DNA of 64,000 nucleotides from Loripinus fragilis. Its lineage: Eukaryota > Mollusca > Bivalvia > Lucinida > Lucinidae. How positions within the stretch are numbered: the stretch's first letter is position 1; every line of letters starts with the position of its first letter. The notes beneath the pieces were generated by a model. It was not told the origin of the DNA, made no database searches, and saw only the letters and a program-made list of their open reading frames with translations. The DNA lies in NCBI GenBank assembly GCA_964019695.1, contig OZ026530.1, positions 31,726,690-31,790,689 on the forward strand. The letters are read 5' to 3'. Positions 1 to 11,335 of the stretch are shown here, in pieces. The translations under genes were made by a program, and so were the position numbers.

Positions 1-111
1 ATCAATTTCGGTAGACATAAGGATCTATCTACCCTTCAATATGATATTCACCTCCATCTTGCTGTCCTGGTGAATATTACTTTTTCGGGTTGATTCATCC
101 TTATGTCTACC

Positions 112-1045
112 TCATTGAAGTCTATAATTGTATAACATTAAAAATATACTAAATAGTAAACTGTTACTGCAAAGCCATCCAACAGTTATATGTATCTGTG
201 AAACAACTGCACAGTAAATTGCCCCGAACAAATGAACAGTACAATGGTAAAGTGAAATAATTGAACAGCAAACTATTACTGTTAAAGCAATTTGCATTAA
301 CCTGTGTCTGTTTAACAAATGCACAGTAAACTGATATCATAAAACAAATGTACATTTAACTGCTAGTGCAAAACAACTCAACTAATTAGCAGCGTATAAA
401 ATAAAAATGTAGAGTGACCTTCTTACTGAACAACTGTACAATAAACGGCCACTGAAAAACAGGTATATAATAAACTCTTAATGAAAACCAACTGCACAGA
501 TTAACTGTGACAGCATAAACTGTTACAGAAAAGAAATACAGTATCTATGATAGAAAAGCGTTTAACTATACATTAAACTGCTATTGGGAATTAACTGCAA
601 AGCAAAATTGCTGCTGCAAAAAAAACAAACTCTTCAGTAAAATGTTACTGCAAGACCACTTACATTAAAGAATCAATACAAATAAAATAGTACAGTAGCA
701 TCCAATACAAAGTAATTGTAAAGTACATGTAAAGTAACTTTGCAGTAATATCTATATATCTGCAAAACAACTCTACAGTAAATGGAATGCAAAACACCTT
801 TTAAAAGAATGCAAATTCATTTACAATTAATGGCCAATGTGAAACACCTGTACAAGTCCCCACTATTACAAAACACGGCTAAATGTAAAATAGGCATGTA
901 CAAATAATGGCTAATGCAAACCACATGTACAGGTAACAGCTAATGAAAAACACATGTACAAGTAACAGCTTATGCAAAACACCAGTACAAGAAATGGCTA
1001 ATGAAAAATTCCTGTACAAGTAATGGGCTTATGCAAATCATCTAT
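112..1045. repeat. degenerate minisatellite
   Basis: The segment is built from short diverged units containing 'AACTG', 'ACAGTAAACTG' or 'GTACAAGTAA' followed by 'GCTAATGCAAAAC'. From about 900 to 1045 the unit is clear: five copies of 29 bp in a row, each starting ACAARTAA or ACAGGTAAC and ending near CCTGT. Upstream copies are longer and more decayed. The small frames here are low-complexity by-products and are not called as genes. Confidence 0.7.
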
Positions 1046-1419
1046 GCCAAAAAACAAATGTATAGTAAAGTACTGTAAACGAAACAACTGCAATGTAAGC
1101 TGCTACTGTAAAAAAAACTAGACAATGAACTGCAACTACAAATAGGTAACTTCAAAAGCAAAGAAAACACTGTACAGGAAATAAATATTGCAGCAGTAAC
1201 TAGTATGGCGTCAGTCAATATGGTTTGCTGATAATTAATATCCATGCTTATATTAAATAGCGCATTTTATAGTTTGGGCTTCTGTAAAACTGATGCTGAT
1301 TTTCATCAAAGAGCAATATTTATTCTTTAGCTGGCTGTATATTCTAGACATACAACTTCGATCGGACCTCACTTGTTCATGTAGAACACTGTTCTGTGAT
1401 ACCACTGACCAATAAAGTA

Positions 1420-1684
1420 AGTGAGCATGATCAGGAAATACCACAACCACATACTGCAGACCAACCCATGCCACTGTGAGAAAGAGCCACGGGACATTTA
1501 CAGTAACAAGACATTAGGAAGACAATAAAAGGTAAACAACCAGCCCCCCTTCCTCTCCAAGATAATTGAAAAACCAAAAAGGACAACAAGAAATGTATAG
1601 CAAAACAAAGACAAGCACAGAGCCCCCACAAACAATGGGAAGAACACCAAACAATAGATCAACAACAACAGAACCACTACCTTA
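1420..1684 (-). mobile_element. retroelement 3'-UTR-like repeat (R2), copy 1
   Basis: This stretch resembles 60487-60910, and in part 47893-47997 and 48540-48715. Shared words include 'GAGTATGATCAG', 'ACCCATG', 'GAAGAGCCAC', 'AAGATAATTG' and 'CACAATGGGA'. Read on the minus strand it has the same T/G-rich style as the R1 3' UTR (2340-2875), including a 'TGTGGTAT..TTGAT' stretch near the end. I infer that it is the 3' end of a related retroelement lying on the minus strand. The hydrophobic frames on that strand follow from composition and are not supported as genes. Confidence 0.5.
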
Positions 1685-2338
1685 GAACAGACAGTAGCCT
1701 TAGCAACAGAGCTCCAACTTAATAAAGCCAATGCCTCTGATACCGAAGCCGCATTTTTAGACTTGCATTTGTCAATTTCTAATGATATTGTTTCTACCAA
1801 AATTTATGACAAACGTGACGACTTTGATTTTGAAATTGTCAATTTCCCATTTTTAGATGGTGATGTTCCTCGTTCTACATCCTATGGAGTCTATATCTCT
1901 CAACTCATTCGTTTTGCTAGAGCATCTAGCTATGTTGCTGACTTCAACACTCGCAATAAATTATTAACTCAGAAACTTCTTAAACAAGGCTATCGGTATC
2001 ATAAACTTCGCAAAACATTTTCAAAATTTTATAGACGATACTATGATTTGATTTCTAAATTCCAAGTTGGACTTAAATCTCTCTTGGGCCAAGGACTTTC
2101 GGAACCTGATTTCTATGGTGACTTGGTGTATAAGTTGAAGAAGATTGTTGGCTCTAATAATTTTTCAGCGCAGTTCATTAAAATAATTTCCCATTTTAAA
2201 AAGATTGGCTATAACATTAATGTATTGCAACAGAATGCATGCTTGGTAGTCAACCCAATCACGGTTGGCAACTTTGCTTTCCTCTTTAATTGCACGCCGG
2301 TGGGTCGGACTTCAGACTCTATGATGGTTCTGACTTAA
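1682..2338 (+). pseudogene. reverse transcriptase C-terminal fragment (retroelement R1)
   Basis: The frame is open from about 1658 to the stop at 2338. Its recognisable part starts around 1682 with 'ELQLNKAN', then 'FLDLHLSI', 'TKIYDKRDDFDF', 'NFPFLDGDVP', 'SYGVYISQLIRFAR', 'KLLKQGYRYHKLRKTF' and 'PDFYGDLVYKL'. I recognise this as the region after the catalytic palm in retroelement RTs common in marine invertebrates; whether the clade is Penelope-like or LINE I cannot settle. No catalytic [Y/F]xDD motif is present, so the fragment lacks the active site. It is 5'-truncated, abuts an unrelated repeat, and has its 3' UTR directly downstream. A second, shorter copy of the last ~45 codons occurs at 6576-6718. 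Confidence 0.7.
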
Positions 2339-2875
2339 AGACTTATCTATTGATGAGATGGTAGGGGCCTGATGCTTTGGCTGTGTGTCGGGCCCACCGG
2401 GGTTTACCTGTTGGATTTCTTTTGCTCCGGTATTCAGTTTAATTTACTGTTGAGTCCTTATCCTTGCTTTATCTCTTTGTTATATCTTGATTTATATGTT
2501 TTAGGAGATGATGCATTGATAAGTTAGGGGTCTTTCATGCAAACCAAATATCTATGTGTCTTGATCCACATCTGAATTAAGGGTGAGGTTGGCGCCGTTA
2601 AATCGGTTTAAGCCCTCCAGTAAAATATTTTACTGACCGTTCCAAGGCGGTACTTCTTTTGTGGATCTTTTATGTTTTTGTTCTGTCTTGTGTTTGCTAT
2701 GTTTTGTGCGTGTCTGTTTATATCTTTGTGGTCACCTGCTGGGAAAGGGCTGACCGCTTGGCTCTCGTTTGTGGTGTCTTCTGTGAGTTTGTCACTTTCC
2801 CATTGGTATCCTGGGTCAGGTGTGGTACTTGATTGTATCGATTCCTGATCTTTGCACCATTACTTACTTTTAAAT
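1682..2875 (+). mobile_element. 5'-truncated retroelement R1, copy 1
   Basis: The element comprises the RT tail plus a 3' UTR of about 530 bp. The UTR recurs at 6719-7245 (+), 5072-5385 (-) and 12107-12590 (-), always sharing the same 3' boundary near 'GATTCCTGATCTTTGC' and differing at the 5' end. That 3'-anchored pattern is expected of target-primed reverse transcription. The UTR contains the perfect palindrome CAGTAAAATATTTTACTG, followed by 'ACCGTTCCAAGGCGGT'. Confidence 0.75.
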
Positions 2876-5071
2876 GCATTTCGCTTGCGCCAGATCTTCG
2901 CCCTAGATTCTGTTGTTGTTAAAACTTAAATTGTTTAGGTAGCATGGAGGCTTCCTAACTAATTGAATGTATCTTCACAAAGAAACAATCAAATCAAATT
3001 AAGACACTATAATGAAACAAAGAAAAGGACTCATGACTCACAGAAAGTCAGAGCTAAAGAAATTCTCGAGTTGAGCTACGGTGGGCCCAACCAACGACGA
3101 GAACCAGACACCAACCAACAGATTAAATCTTTACGTCAGGCCAGACTCTGTTACACTCTATCCTGGTCACGGCACCAAAATGAGGTTACTGGATCTAGTT
3201 CAGTTGGGATGTACATGTAAACGAAATGCTTGATGTTCTTGTTTTTACATGTTTGTTGTTATATTATGTTTCTTCATCAATTTCACGCAGTATATGAGGT
3301 AGTGATACGCAGTGTCTTGGACCCCTGGTGCCATGACGATAGGGCCATGACCTTAGGCATATCTGACCATCTAATCATTTGAAATTATCTAAACATGTTT
3401 TTTTTACGTAAGAAAGATTAAGGTTTAGAAGCAACGTTCTTCTGTAAACGTATTGATTCATTTATTTAACTACATAATTAACTTTGCTAAAACTGACCTT
3501 TACCCATAAGAGGTAAGAAATGACAATGTTACAGGTTTTGGATTTTCATTAAATTTGGCTCAGATCAGCAAGATATTATAATAACTGTAGATTTTGAGAG
3601 TTTCAGGTGATCTTTATTTCACGATTATTATGATTTCTGAATTATTTGCAAAGGGTCAAATTCGCGAACAAGCATTTGTGTGGTTGGTCATTTTCCGGGG
3701 TTGAGGCTTGGCATACAAACTGTAGTTTCCAAGAGCTAAAAGTTGTAGTGCATAGAATAGCCGTCCATTTTTGGCGTGCCGACTTTAACTGCCATAGTAC
3801 AGTCATTGTCTCTCTGAACGAACGCTCAAAATCACTGGTCCATATCTGAATCATTGATCAGGTATCAGTATTTTAGCGTAGTTGATCTTTTATATTTTGC
3901 CCGTCCAAGTTATCAATTCAACACGTTTGTCAGGTATCACTAAGAGTCTATTGTGTAACGGTTGAACGCTCATGTAAATACGTAATCTTTTCATGTCCAT
4001 TAACAGTTTAACTACAACTGGTCAATTCGCGAGAAACAGTGTTTTATTTCTTTTAACTGAAACGCAAATAAATACACAAATATTGTTTCATCTTTTGTGG
4101 ATAAAGTTAATGAGTGAGTAAAAGACATTAAAGCAAGATTTTCTCTTTTCAGTATCGGTTTGCTCCATCGTCCATCATAAGCCATTCTCAAAGATCTTCA
4201 ACGATCAATGCAACTTGCTTTTGAGTAGTCAATATTAGCGAGAACTTTGAGTTTGTGAGGCAGCAATTTCGCGAATATTAGCGAAATAAAGTTCTTGTGA
4301 AATTTCCGTATCTACAGTATTTCTTCAGAAAACGTAAACCATAATTTATCCAAATTGTTTTGTGGTATTTATATAATGACTGTAGTGTTCTGGGGTCAAT
4401 CAAAGATGACACATCATGGAAATCAATAAAACTTTAGATTTAGGGCATATACATTAAGAGACAGGTATCACCTCAAAGATGGAGTAAGTCAGGGTTGCTT
4501 CCTAAGCCTTATCATTATCTCATTAATTCAATAAATATATTTTCATAGTTTGTATATGTTAAGTTATTAATATGCAATTTTTAAAAATCCATGCGTGGGC
4601 ACATTTGTCAGTACTCCTTTATAAAAATGGTGTGATCTGGTGCATTCAAAGCATTCTAAATTAAGTTATTATCAACCTAAAAATCAACAATTTTAAGGAT
4701 AATAAATCAACAACAACAAAAATTATACGCCATAATTTTCTCCAATATCAATCCATATGTGCATGTTAGTACGAAAACAAATACATTTTCAATATAAATA
4801 AAATGAGGGGGGTCTAGGGGAAGTTTTTTTAAAAACAAAAAAACAAAACAAAATGGAGGCTTTTTTCTTTAATGTGAGATTTTTAGATATAGTTTTTTTT
4901 ACTTTTATGCAGGGCTCCCTAAATCTCCAAAATTATGAGCTGGCTCCACAGCTCCCCTAAAGTAACTACCAATACTCCCCAGCTCCCTGAAATAAATAGG
5001 CCTTCTACCCAGATCCTCCAAACCCCTGGGGGCCATAAGATGTAACAGTATAGTTTTATAGAAAATAAGCA
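2876..5071. other. no supported gene
   Basis: This is AT-rich, mostly unassigned DNA. A frame around 4470-4525 reads 'YHLKDGVSQGCFLS', which resembles RT motif B (the 'GVxQGCxLSP' type). It is too short and isolated to assign to an element. A 70-codon and a 67-codon frame at 3642-3854 overlap on opposite strands and match nothing I recognise. Confidence 0.5.
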
Positions 5072-5385
5072 AGGGTGAAAAGATCAGGAATCGATACAAT
5101 CAAGTACCACACCTGACCCAGGATACCAATGGGAAAGTAACAAACTCACAGTTAGACACCACAAACGAGTGCCAAGAGATCAGCCCTTTCCCAGCAGGTG
5201 ACCACAAGGCAATATAAACAGACGCGCACAAAGGCATAGCAAACACAAGACAGAAAAAAATAAAAGATCCACAAAAGATGTACCGCCTTGGAACGGTCAG
5301 TAAAATATTTTACTAGAGGGCTTAAACCGGTTTAACGGTGCACCAACCTCACCCTTAGTTCAGAGGCAATGTTAATTTTCAGTCT
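5072..5385 (-). mobile_element. retroelement R1, copy 3 (3' UTR only)
   Basis: The minus strand reproduces the R1 3' UTR from 'AAGGGTGAGGTTGG' through the TAAAATATTTTAC palindrome and 'GGGAAAGGGCTGA' to 'ATCGATTCCTGATC'. No coding sequence is retained. The 5' truncation lies near 5385 and the 3' end near 5072. The palindrome reads CAGTAAAATATTTTACTAG here on the plus strand, with one outer base changed. Confidence 0.75.
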
Positions 5386-5660
5386 AAGAGACGCTGCATA
5401 AAACAATTCTAACGCTCAGCAAACATTTGAGCCGTGGCATGGGATTTCCCACAATGTGGTATGCGCGACCAGCAAAGCCTCAGATCAGCCTGCGCATACG
5501 CACAGTCTGATCAGAGCCTTTGCTAGTCTCTTGAATATTAAATGAGTGCAAAGCTACTGACTGAACATCGTTTGAATTTTCTAAGCTTAAAAAGAGGCCG
5601 TACAGGCTCGTCTGAGTTTACACTTGTCAAAATGCAACATTGTTGGAAATTACACGTCAC
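5386..5660. repeat. interspersed repeat with GCCTGCGCA core
   Basis: The core 'CAGCCTGCGCATACGCACAG' followed by 'TCTGATCAGAGCC' is the same motif that lies inside the CTCGACGCGAG MITEs at 13229, 29790 and 39955, but here it has different flanks ('GAGCCGTGGCATGGGA', 'GAGGCCGTACAGGCTCGTCTG'). It is a separate repeat family sharing that core, with no coding potential. Confidence 0.5.
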
Positions 5661-5984
5661 GGCTTATTTAATTTTGGTACTTAATGTTATAATTACCAGC
5701 CAAGGCCTAGACTAGTATCTGTACGTTCGCAGTCTAACCAGAGCCTTCACTGCTTACACATATTGATAGTAGCTTGATATCTCGCCAGACTGGATAGATG
5801 AGAATGTACTATTTAATTTAAAAATACGTTAGGCTTTATGGTACTGGTTCTAGTAGAGCTGACTCGTCTTCTACATCTCGTCTTATCATAACTACGAGAA
5901 ACATTAAAGTCTGATTTACGGGTTTAACTTGTCAATATATGTGTATGATCTGACAGTCCTTTATCAGTAAGAATAGCTCATCAA

Positions 5985-6572
5985 AACTGCTAGGAGATTT
6001 CATGAGTGATGTATTTGTTGGATCCCATAAATCTGTCATACGTGATTTTTGAACACAATACTGTTTTAGAATTCACCATATCATCACGTACACTGATCCA
6101 TTTATTAATTTTTCTGATACAAAAATAGTTAATTCTAAATGTTTTAAGGCTCTAGGCTTTTTTCAGTTTTTTAATAACCACGGGTTTAGGCGCTAAAAAT
6201 AGTCTGTTCATGGAAATGCCAATTGTATACTTTGCACAATTTCGATGACTTGTATCATATCCATACGATTTCATCTATACATCAAGGTTGACAGAGATAG
6301 TCTTTTTAATCCTTCTTTATAATAAAGATTTGATTACTAAGATAGTATTTTAGTGATCCTTCTCTGCATATTTTCAATGGCTCTAATATCCATTTTTAAT
6401 GTTGGAAACCAAATAGATTCCCATAGTCCTGAATTAGCCGAATCAGAGATTTGAAGAGAACTAGTAAAATATCTTAATCCAAGTAGGAGAATGCGCGCTT
6501 AATTAGACCAACAAGTCTGTTTGCTCTGTTAACTTTTAAACATATATGCTTGTCCAATTTAAGATTGTCTTG
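5985..6572 (-). pseudogene. LINE reverse transcriptase, C-terminal part (interrupted copy)
   Basis: On the minus strand, with frame changes and stops, the reading contains 'LKLDKHICLKVNRANRLVGL', 'MDIRAIENMQRR' and later 'INKWISVRDDMVNSKTVLC'. These match the thumb and C-terminal layout of CR1/L2-like RTs (the 'LKFxxHIxxxVxKAN..GLIRR', 'IExVQRRATK' and 'WNSLPxxVVxA' regions). The N-terminal half of the same copy lies at 7250-8205 on the same strand. R1 copy 2 sits between the halves, so this is one LINE split by a later insertion. Stops and frameshifts make it non-functional. Confidence 0.7.
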
Positions 6573-6575
6573 TTA

Positions 6576-7245
6576 CAAAAAGATTGCCTATAACATTAAT
6601 GCATTGCAACAGACTGCATGCTTTGTGGTCAACCCAATGATGGTTTGCAACTTTGCTTTCCTCTTTAAATGCACAACCATGGGTCGAACTTCAGACTCTA
6701 TGACGGTTCCGACTTAAAGACTGATCTATAGATGAGATGGTTGGAGCCTGATTAGCTTGCCTGTTGTCAGGCCCACCGGGGTTTACCTGTTGGATTTCTT
6801 TTGCTCCAGTATTCAGTTTTATGTACTGTTGAGTCCTTATTTTTGCTTTATCTCCTTTTAATATCTGATTTTATGTTTTAGGGGTATATGCATAGATAAG
6901 TTTAGGGTATTCTATGCATACCAAACATCTATGTGTCTTTATCCGCATCTGAACTAAGGGTGAGGTTGGCGCCATGAAACTGGTTTAAGCCCTCCTGTAA
7001 AATATTTTACTGACCGTTCCAAGACCGTGCTTTCTCTGTGGATCATTTGTGTTACTTATGTATCGTGTGTATTATGCATTATTACAGCATTGAGGTCGCC
7101 TACTGTCAAAGGGCAGACCTCTTGGCTCTCGTTTGTGATGTTTTATTGTGTTTTTGTCTCTTTTCCGTGTGGTATTCTGGGTCAGTCGTGGTATTTGATT
7201 GTATCTTTTCCTGACATTGCCACCTTTGTTACTTGTACATAAATT
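6576..7245 (+). mobile_element. retroelement R1, copy 2 (inserted in a LINE)
   Basis: The copy starts in the last ~45 RT codons ('KKIAYNINALQQTACF..') and runs through the stop at 6718 and the 3' UTR, including 'TGTAAAATATTTTACTG', to 'TTTCCTGACATTGCC'. It is diverged from copy 1, with indels in the UTR. It lies between the two halves of a minus-strand LINE and must therefore be younger than that LINE. The left flank 'CTTGTTAC' and right flank 'TTGTTACTTGTAC' may include a degraded target duplication, but this is not secure. Confidence 0.75.
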
Positions 7246-7249
7246 CAGA

Positions 7250-8205
7250 GGTTTTTAAACAATTTAGCACTGTGAGATTCGTGCTGTCTCCATCTTTATC
7301 CTCCTTTTGTTAGTCGGTAGTCAAAATTTATGTTATCTTTACCATTGTGCCAAATATTACACTTATTCACATTGATAAACATAAGCCACTTTATAGTTCA
7401 TTGGCATTATTTATCTATATCATTCTGAATGATTTCAAAATCTTCAAGGTTTTGCAGATCTTAATACATTTTGGCATCATCCACAAAAAGTTTACAGAAA
7501 GAACTAACTTCAGATGGCAAGTCAGTTCACATACAATATGCATAATAAGGGCCACTGGACAGTGCTCTGAGGTACCCCACGAGAGACATCAGTCCATTCA
7601 GATGATAAACCGTCAATGAGCACACGTTGATGTCAATTTGTTACAAAGTCTTAAAATCTATTTCAAGAGATTTACAGATATGCCAAGTTTTTCAATTTTC
7701 ATAAGCAGCCGCTTAGGCGGCACACAGTCAAAGCCTTTTCTGAAGTCCAGGAAAACAGCATCCACTGGTGTGTCTATAATTTGAGGCTGCTGTTTTATCT
7801 CCACTTTTGTGTATACAAGTCACAAGTGGTATATTTTCTTCATTTAAATAATATTGTCACTGGTAAGGCAATGAATTCTGCAGTTTCTTTCAAAAAACGC
7901 GGGCGAAATACATCTGAACTAGTAGATTTTGATACTTTTAATAACTTGAGCATGGATTCTATTTTTTGTTTTACTACTGTAATGTCACAAACTTAACTGT
8001 TTATATCAGATTTAAATTCTGGCATAGTGCCTTTTTTGGTAAATACTGAACTGAATAATGAATAAAGTTCATTTGCTTTCTCAACGTCATCACTTATACA
8101 TTCACCACTGGTGTTCTTTAAGTCTCAAACACCTGATTTTGTTTTTGATTTACTTTTCATAAATTTTTAATTGCAAAATGATTTGGGATCCATTTTTGCT
8201 TCCAA
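7250..8205 (-). pseudogene. LINE reverse transcriptase, catalytic core (decayed)
   Basis: On the minus strand, in several frames, the order is: 'LKNTSGECISDDVEKANELY' (linker before the RT), 'VFLDFRKGFDCVPPKRLL' (motif A, with the first catalytic Asp), 'GVPQSTVLGPLLC'-like sequence around 7590-7540 (motif B, shifted), 'KLFVDDAKMY' (motif C, Phe-Val-Asp-Asp) and 'NINFDYRL' (after the palm). This is the CR1/L2/jockey-like RT order. Stops and frameshifts occur throughout. The plus-strand 71- and 90-codon frames here are shadows. The C-terminus continues at 5985-6572 beyond an R1 insertion. Confidence 0.75.
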
Positions 8206-8374
8206 AGACAGACCCCTTTCAAATTTCCTCTACGCAAAACAAACACTCCTTGACCATCTTTTGAAAAAGTTGATTTTTGACCTATTGACCCTACCCCAGG
8301 GTCGTAGGGCGGGGGGATGGGGTCTGCAAGCAAAACATTTGCTACCGTGTTGCTGCATTCATGATTCCCTTTAA

Positions 8375-8727
8375 AGAGACTAAGTCTGCAACTATGAACA
8401 TTTTTCGATTTTTTTATTTTCTTTTTAAATCATTTGTAAAAGTAGAGTTAATTTATGTTTTCACAATAAATCTGTTCAATATAGCTGAAAACTGGAGGGA
8501 AAAGTGAATTATCTTATAAAACAGGTGTGTTGGTAATTATTTGCGTCCCTCTAATGATTATAGACAGTTAATTTCAACATAAATGCTGTTGTTTTGATAC
8601 TGATAATTTGTTAAGATTTACGAAATTGGTAAAATGTAAACCTGAATTTTAGTTTTTTACTGTGTTCTTGAAAAATAGAAATATTTGTTCTAAAATTAAA
8701 AGATCAAACGTTACAGACTATGCAACT
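8375..8727. mobile_element. TTAA-flanked MITE, copy 1
   Basis: A 353-bp AT-rich element inserted in a satellite unit. It is flanked by TTAA at 8371-8374 and 8728-8731; neighbouring units read 'CCCTTTAATTTGATATG' without interruption, which gives the empty site. Termini begin AG and end CT. The left end 'AGTCTGCAACTATGA' matches the reverse complement of the right end, 'AGTCTGTAACGTTTGA', as an imperfect inverted repeat. A second copy is at 17780-18144. There is no coding capacity. The TTAA target suggests mobilisation by a piggyBac-type or similar transposase, which is inference. Confidence 0.85.
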
Positions 8728-9304
8728 TTAATTTGATATGCAACATGACAATGTTCTAAAATGTTGAATTTTGACCTATTGAACGCATGGCGGGGGGGGG
8801 GGGGGGAGCGGCGGGCAAACTAACTGCTATCAAGTTGTTGTATTCATGATTCCATTTAATTTAATAACCAACATGACATTTTTCGGAAAAAGTTGAATTA
8901 TGACCTTTTTAACCTTAGGGTGGGTGGGATGTTATGGGCAGTATTTTTGCTACCATATTACTGCATTTGTGTTTCCATTTAATTTGATAATTTTATGCAA
9001 AATGACATTGTTCGGAAACAGTTGACTTATAACCTTTTCATCCCTAGGGTGGGAGGGGGGGTTCTGCAAGTTAAGTATTTGCTGCCATGTAGCTGCATTC
9101 ATGATTCCATTAAATTTGATATGGAACATGACAATCTTCTGAAAAAGCTGAGCATCGAGCTTTTGACCCCTAGGGTTGTGGGGGTCTGTGAGCAAAATAT
9201 TGCTATAGTATTGCTGCATTTCGTGATTTCGTTTAATTTGATATGCAACATGACCATGTTCTGAAAAAATGAGTTTTGACTAATTAATCCCATCCCCAGG
9301 GTCG

Positions 9305-9337
<33 letters not shown>

Positions 9338-10713
9338 GTGATGAGGGTCTGCGGGCAAAATATTTGCGATCATGTTGCTGCATTCGAGATTCCCTTTAAT
9401 TTAATATGTAACATGACATTTTTCTGAAAAAGTTGAATTTTGACCTTTTGAACCCCAGGGTCGTTGGGGGTGGTCTGCGGGCATCATATTTCTACAATGT
9501 TGCTGCATTTCGTGATATTATTTAATTTGATATGCAACATAACCATGTTATAAAAAGTTGAATTTTGACCTACTGATCCCATCCCCAGGGTCGGGTGGGG
9601 GTCTACTTGCAAATTATTTGCTACCATGTCGCTGCATTTGTGGTTCCCTTAAATTTGATATGCAACATGACCATGTTCTGAAAAAATAGAAATTTGACCT
9701 TTTGACCCCATCCCCTAGGGTCGTAGGGATGGGGGTTTCTCCGGGCAAAAAATTTGCTACCATGTTGCTGCATTCGTGATTCCCTTTAATTTGATATGCA
9801 ACGTGACTTTGTTCTGAAAATGTTGAATTTTGACCTTTAGACCCCTAGGGTCAGGGGGGTCTGCTGGCTGAATATTTGCTAACAAGTTGCTGCTTTTGTG
9901 ATTCCCTTAAATTTGATATGCAATAGGACCATATTCTATAATATTGAATTTTGACCTATTGAACACATCAAGGGTCAGAGAGGATATCTGTAGGCAAAAT
10001 ATTTGCTACCATGTTGCTGAATTTGCGATTCCCTTTTATTTGATATGCAGCTTGACATTATTCTGAAAAAGTTGAATTACGACCTTTTGACCGCCAGGGT
10101 TGTGAGGGGGAGGAGGTCTGTGGGCAAAATATTGCTACGGTGTTGCTGCATTTCGTGATTCCATTTAATTTTATATGTAACATGACCATGTTCTGAAATA
10201 ATGAATTCCGACCTATTGATCCCATTCCCAGGGTAGGGTGGGGGGATGTCTGCGGGCAAGATATTTGCCACCATTTTGCTGCATTTCATGATTCCATTTC
10301 ATTTGTTATGCAACATGACCATGTTCTGAAAAAGTTGAACTTTGACCTATTGAATTCATCTCCAGGGTAGGGTGGGTGGTCTACGGGCAAAGTATTTGCT
10401 ACCATGTTGTTTCATTCGTGATTGCCTTTAATTTGATATACAACATGACCATGTTCTGGAAAAAATGAATTTGAACTTTAGACACCTGGGGTTGTGGAAG
10501 GGGAGGGGGTTCTGCTGGCAAAATATTTGCTACCCGTGTTGCTGCATTTCGTGATTCCCTTAAGTTTGATATGCAAAGTGACCATGTTAATTTTGACCTA
10601 TTGACCCCATCCTCTGTGGTTGTGGGGGAAGGGGGGGGGGGTCTGCAGGCAAAATATTTCTACCATGTTGTTGCATTTCAAGATTTACTTTAATTCGATG
10701 TGCAACATGATCG

Positions 10714-11002
10714 TCAAGCGCGGATCCAGAAATTTTCGTCAGGGGGGGGGGGGGGGGGGTCAGGTCAGTGGCTCTGACCTTTTTTTTAGTCCTCATCTTA
10801 TTTTACAGACGTCAAATGGTCAATTTCATAGAAATCTATCATTTTTCAAGATTCCAGAGGGGGTCCAACATTTTCGAGGGGGGGTCCAACTTTTTCCAGG
10901 GGTGGGTTCCAATTGCTTATTCCCTATAGAAACCCATATAACTTGTGATTTTCCAGGGGGGGGGGTCCGGACCCCCTGTCCCCCCTCTGGATCTGCACTT
11001 GA
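10714..11002. mobile_element. GGATCC-ended MITE, copy 1 (in satellite)
   Basis: Terminal inverted repeats are TCAAGCGCGGATCCAG on the left and, reversed, TCAAGTGCAGATCCAG on the right. The interior carries an 18-G run and repeated 'GGGGGTCCAAC' blocks plus 'TAGTCCTCATCTTATTTTAC', shared with copies at 15912, 46404 and 62826. It interrupts a satellite unit between 'CAACATGATCG' and 'ACGATGTTCTG'. The target duplication is at most 2-3 bp and unclear. Confidence 0.75.
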
Positions 11003-11335
11003 ACGATGTTCTGAAAAAAAAAGAATTTTGTCCTATTGATCCCATCCCCAGGGTCAGGGGTGGGGTGGGGGGTCTGCTGGCAAAATATTTGCAATCATGT
11101 CGTTGATTCGTGATTCCTTTAATTTGAAATACACCATAATCATGTTCTGAAAAAGTTGAATTTTACCTTTTGACCCCAACCCAAGGGTCAGGCGGGTGGG
11201 GTTGGGGTGGGGTCTACAGGCAAAATATTTGCTACTATCTTTGCTGCATTCGTGATTCTCTTTAACTTGATATACAATGTGACCATGTTCTGAAAAAGTT
11301 ATATTTAGACCTTTTGACCCCAACCCCAGGGCTAC

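Larger units (their letters stand above)
8210..11335. repeat. ~130-bp satellite array
   Basis: About 18 to 20 diverged tandem units. Each contains 'TTCTGAAAAAGTTGAATTTT', 'GACC..TTGACCCC', a G-rich stretch around 'CAGGGTCG', 'TCTGCGGGCAAAATATTTGC', 'TACCATGTTGCTGCATT' and 'TTTAATTTGATATGCAACAT'. Successive 'TTGCTGCATT' anchors are about 120 to 135 bp apart (for example 9372, 9500, 9630, 9763). The G-run length varies strongly between units. The array is interrupted at 8375-8727 and 10714-11002 by MITEs, and one unit carries (GT)n near 9305-9337. Short frames on both strands come from the repeat. Confidence 0.9.

Noticed and set aside
1498..1800. 100-codon hydrophobic minus-strand frame
   Set aside because: It lies across the R2 repeat and the start of the RT fragment on the opposite strand; the hydrophobicity reflects T-rich composition.
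2340..2875. Hammerhead ribozyme in the R1 3' UTR, as known for Penelope-like elements
   Set aside because: TGATGAG occurs near 2352, but I could not find a matching GAAA core with three stems.
8210..11335. CRISPR-like regular repeats
   Set aside because: Units are ~130 bp, contiguous and diverged, with no short repeat/unique spacer pattern; this is a eukaryotic satellite.
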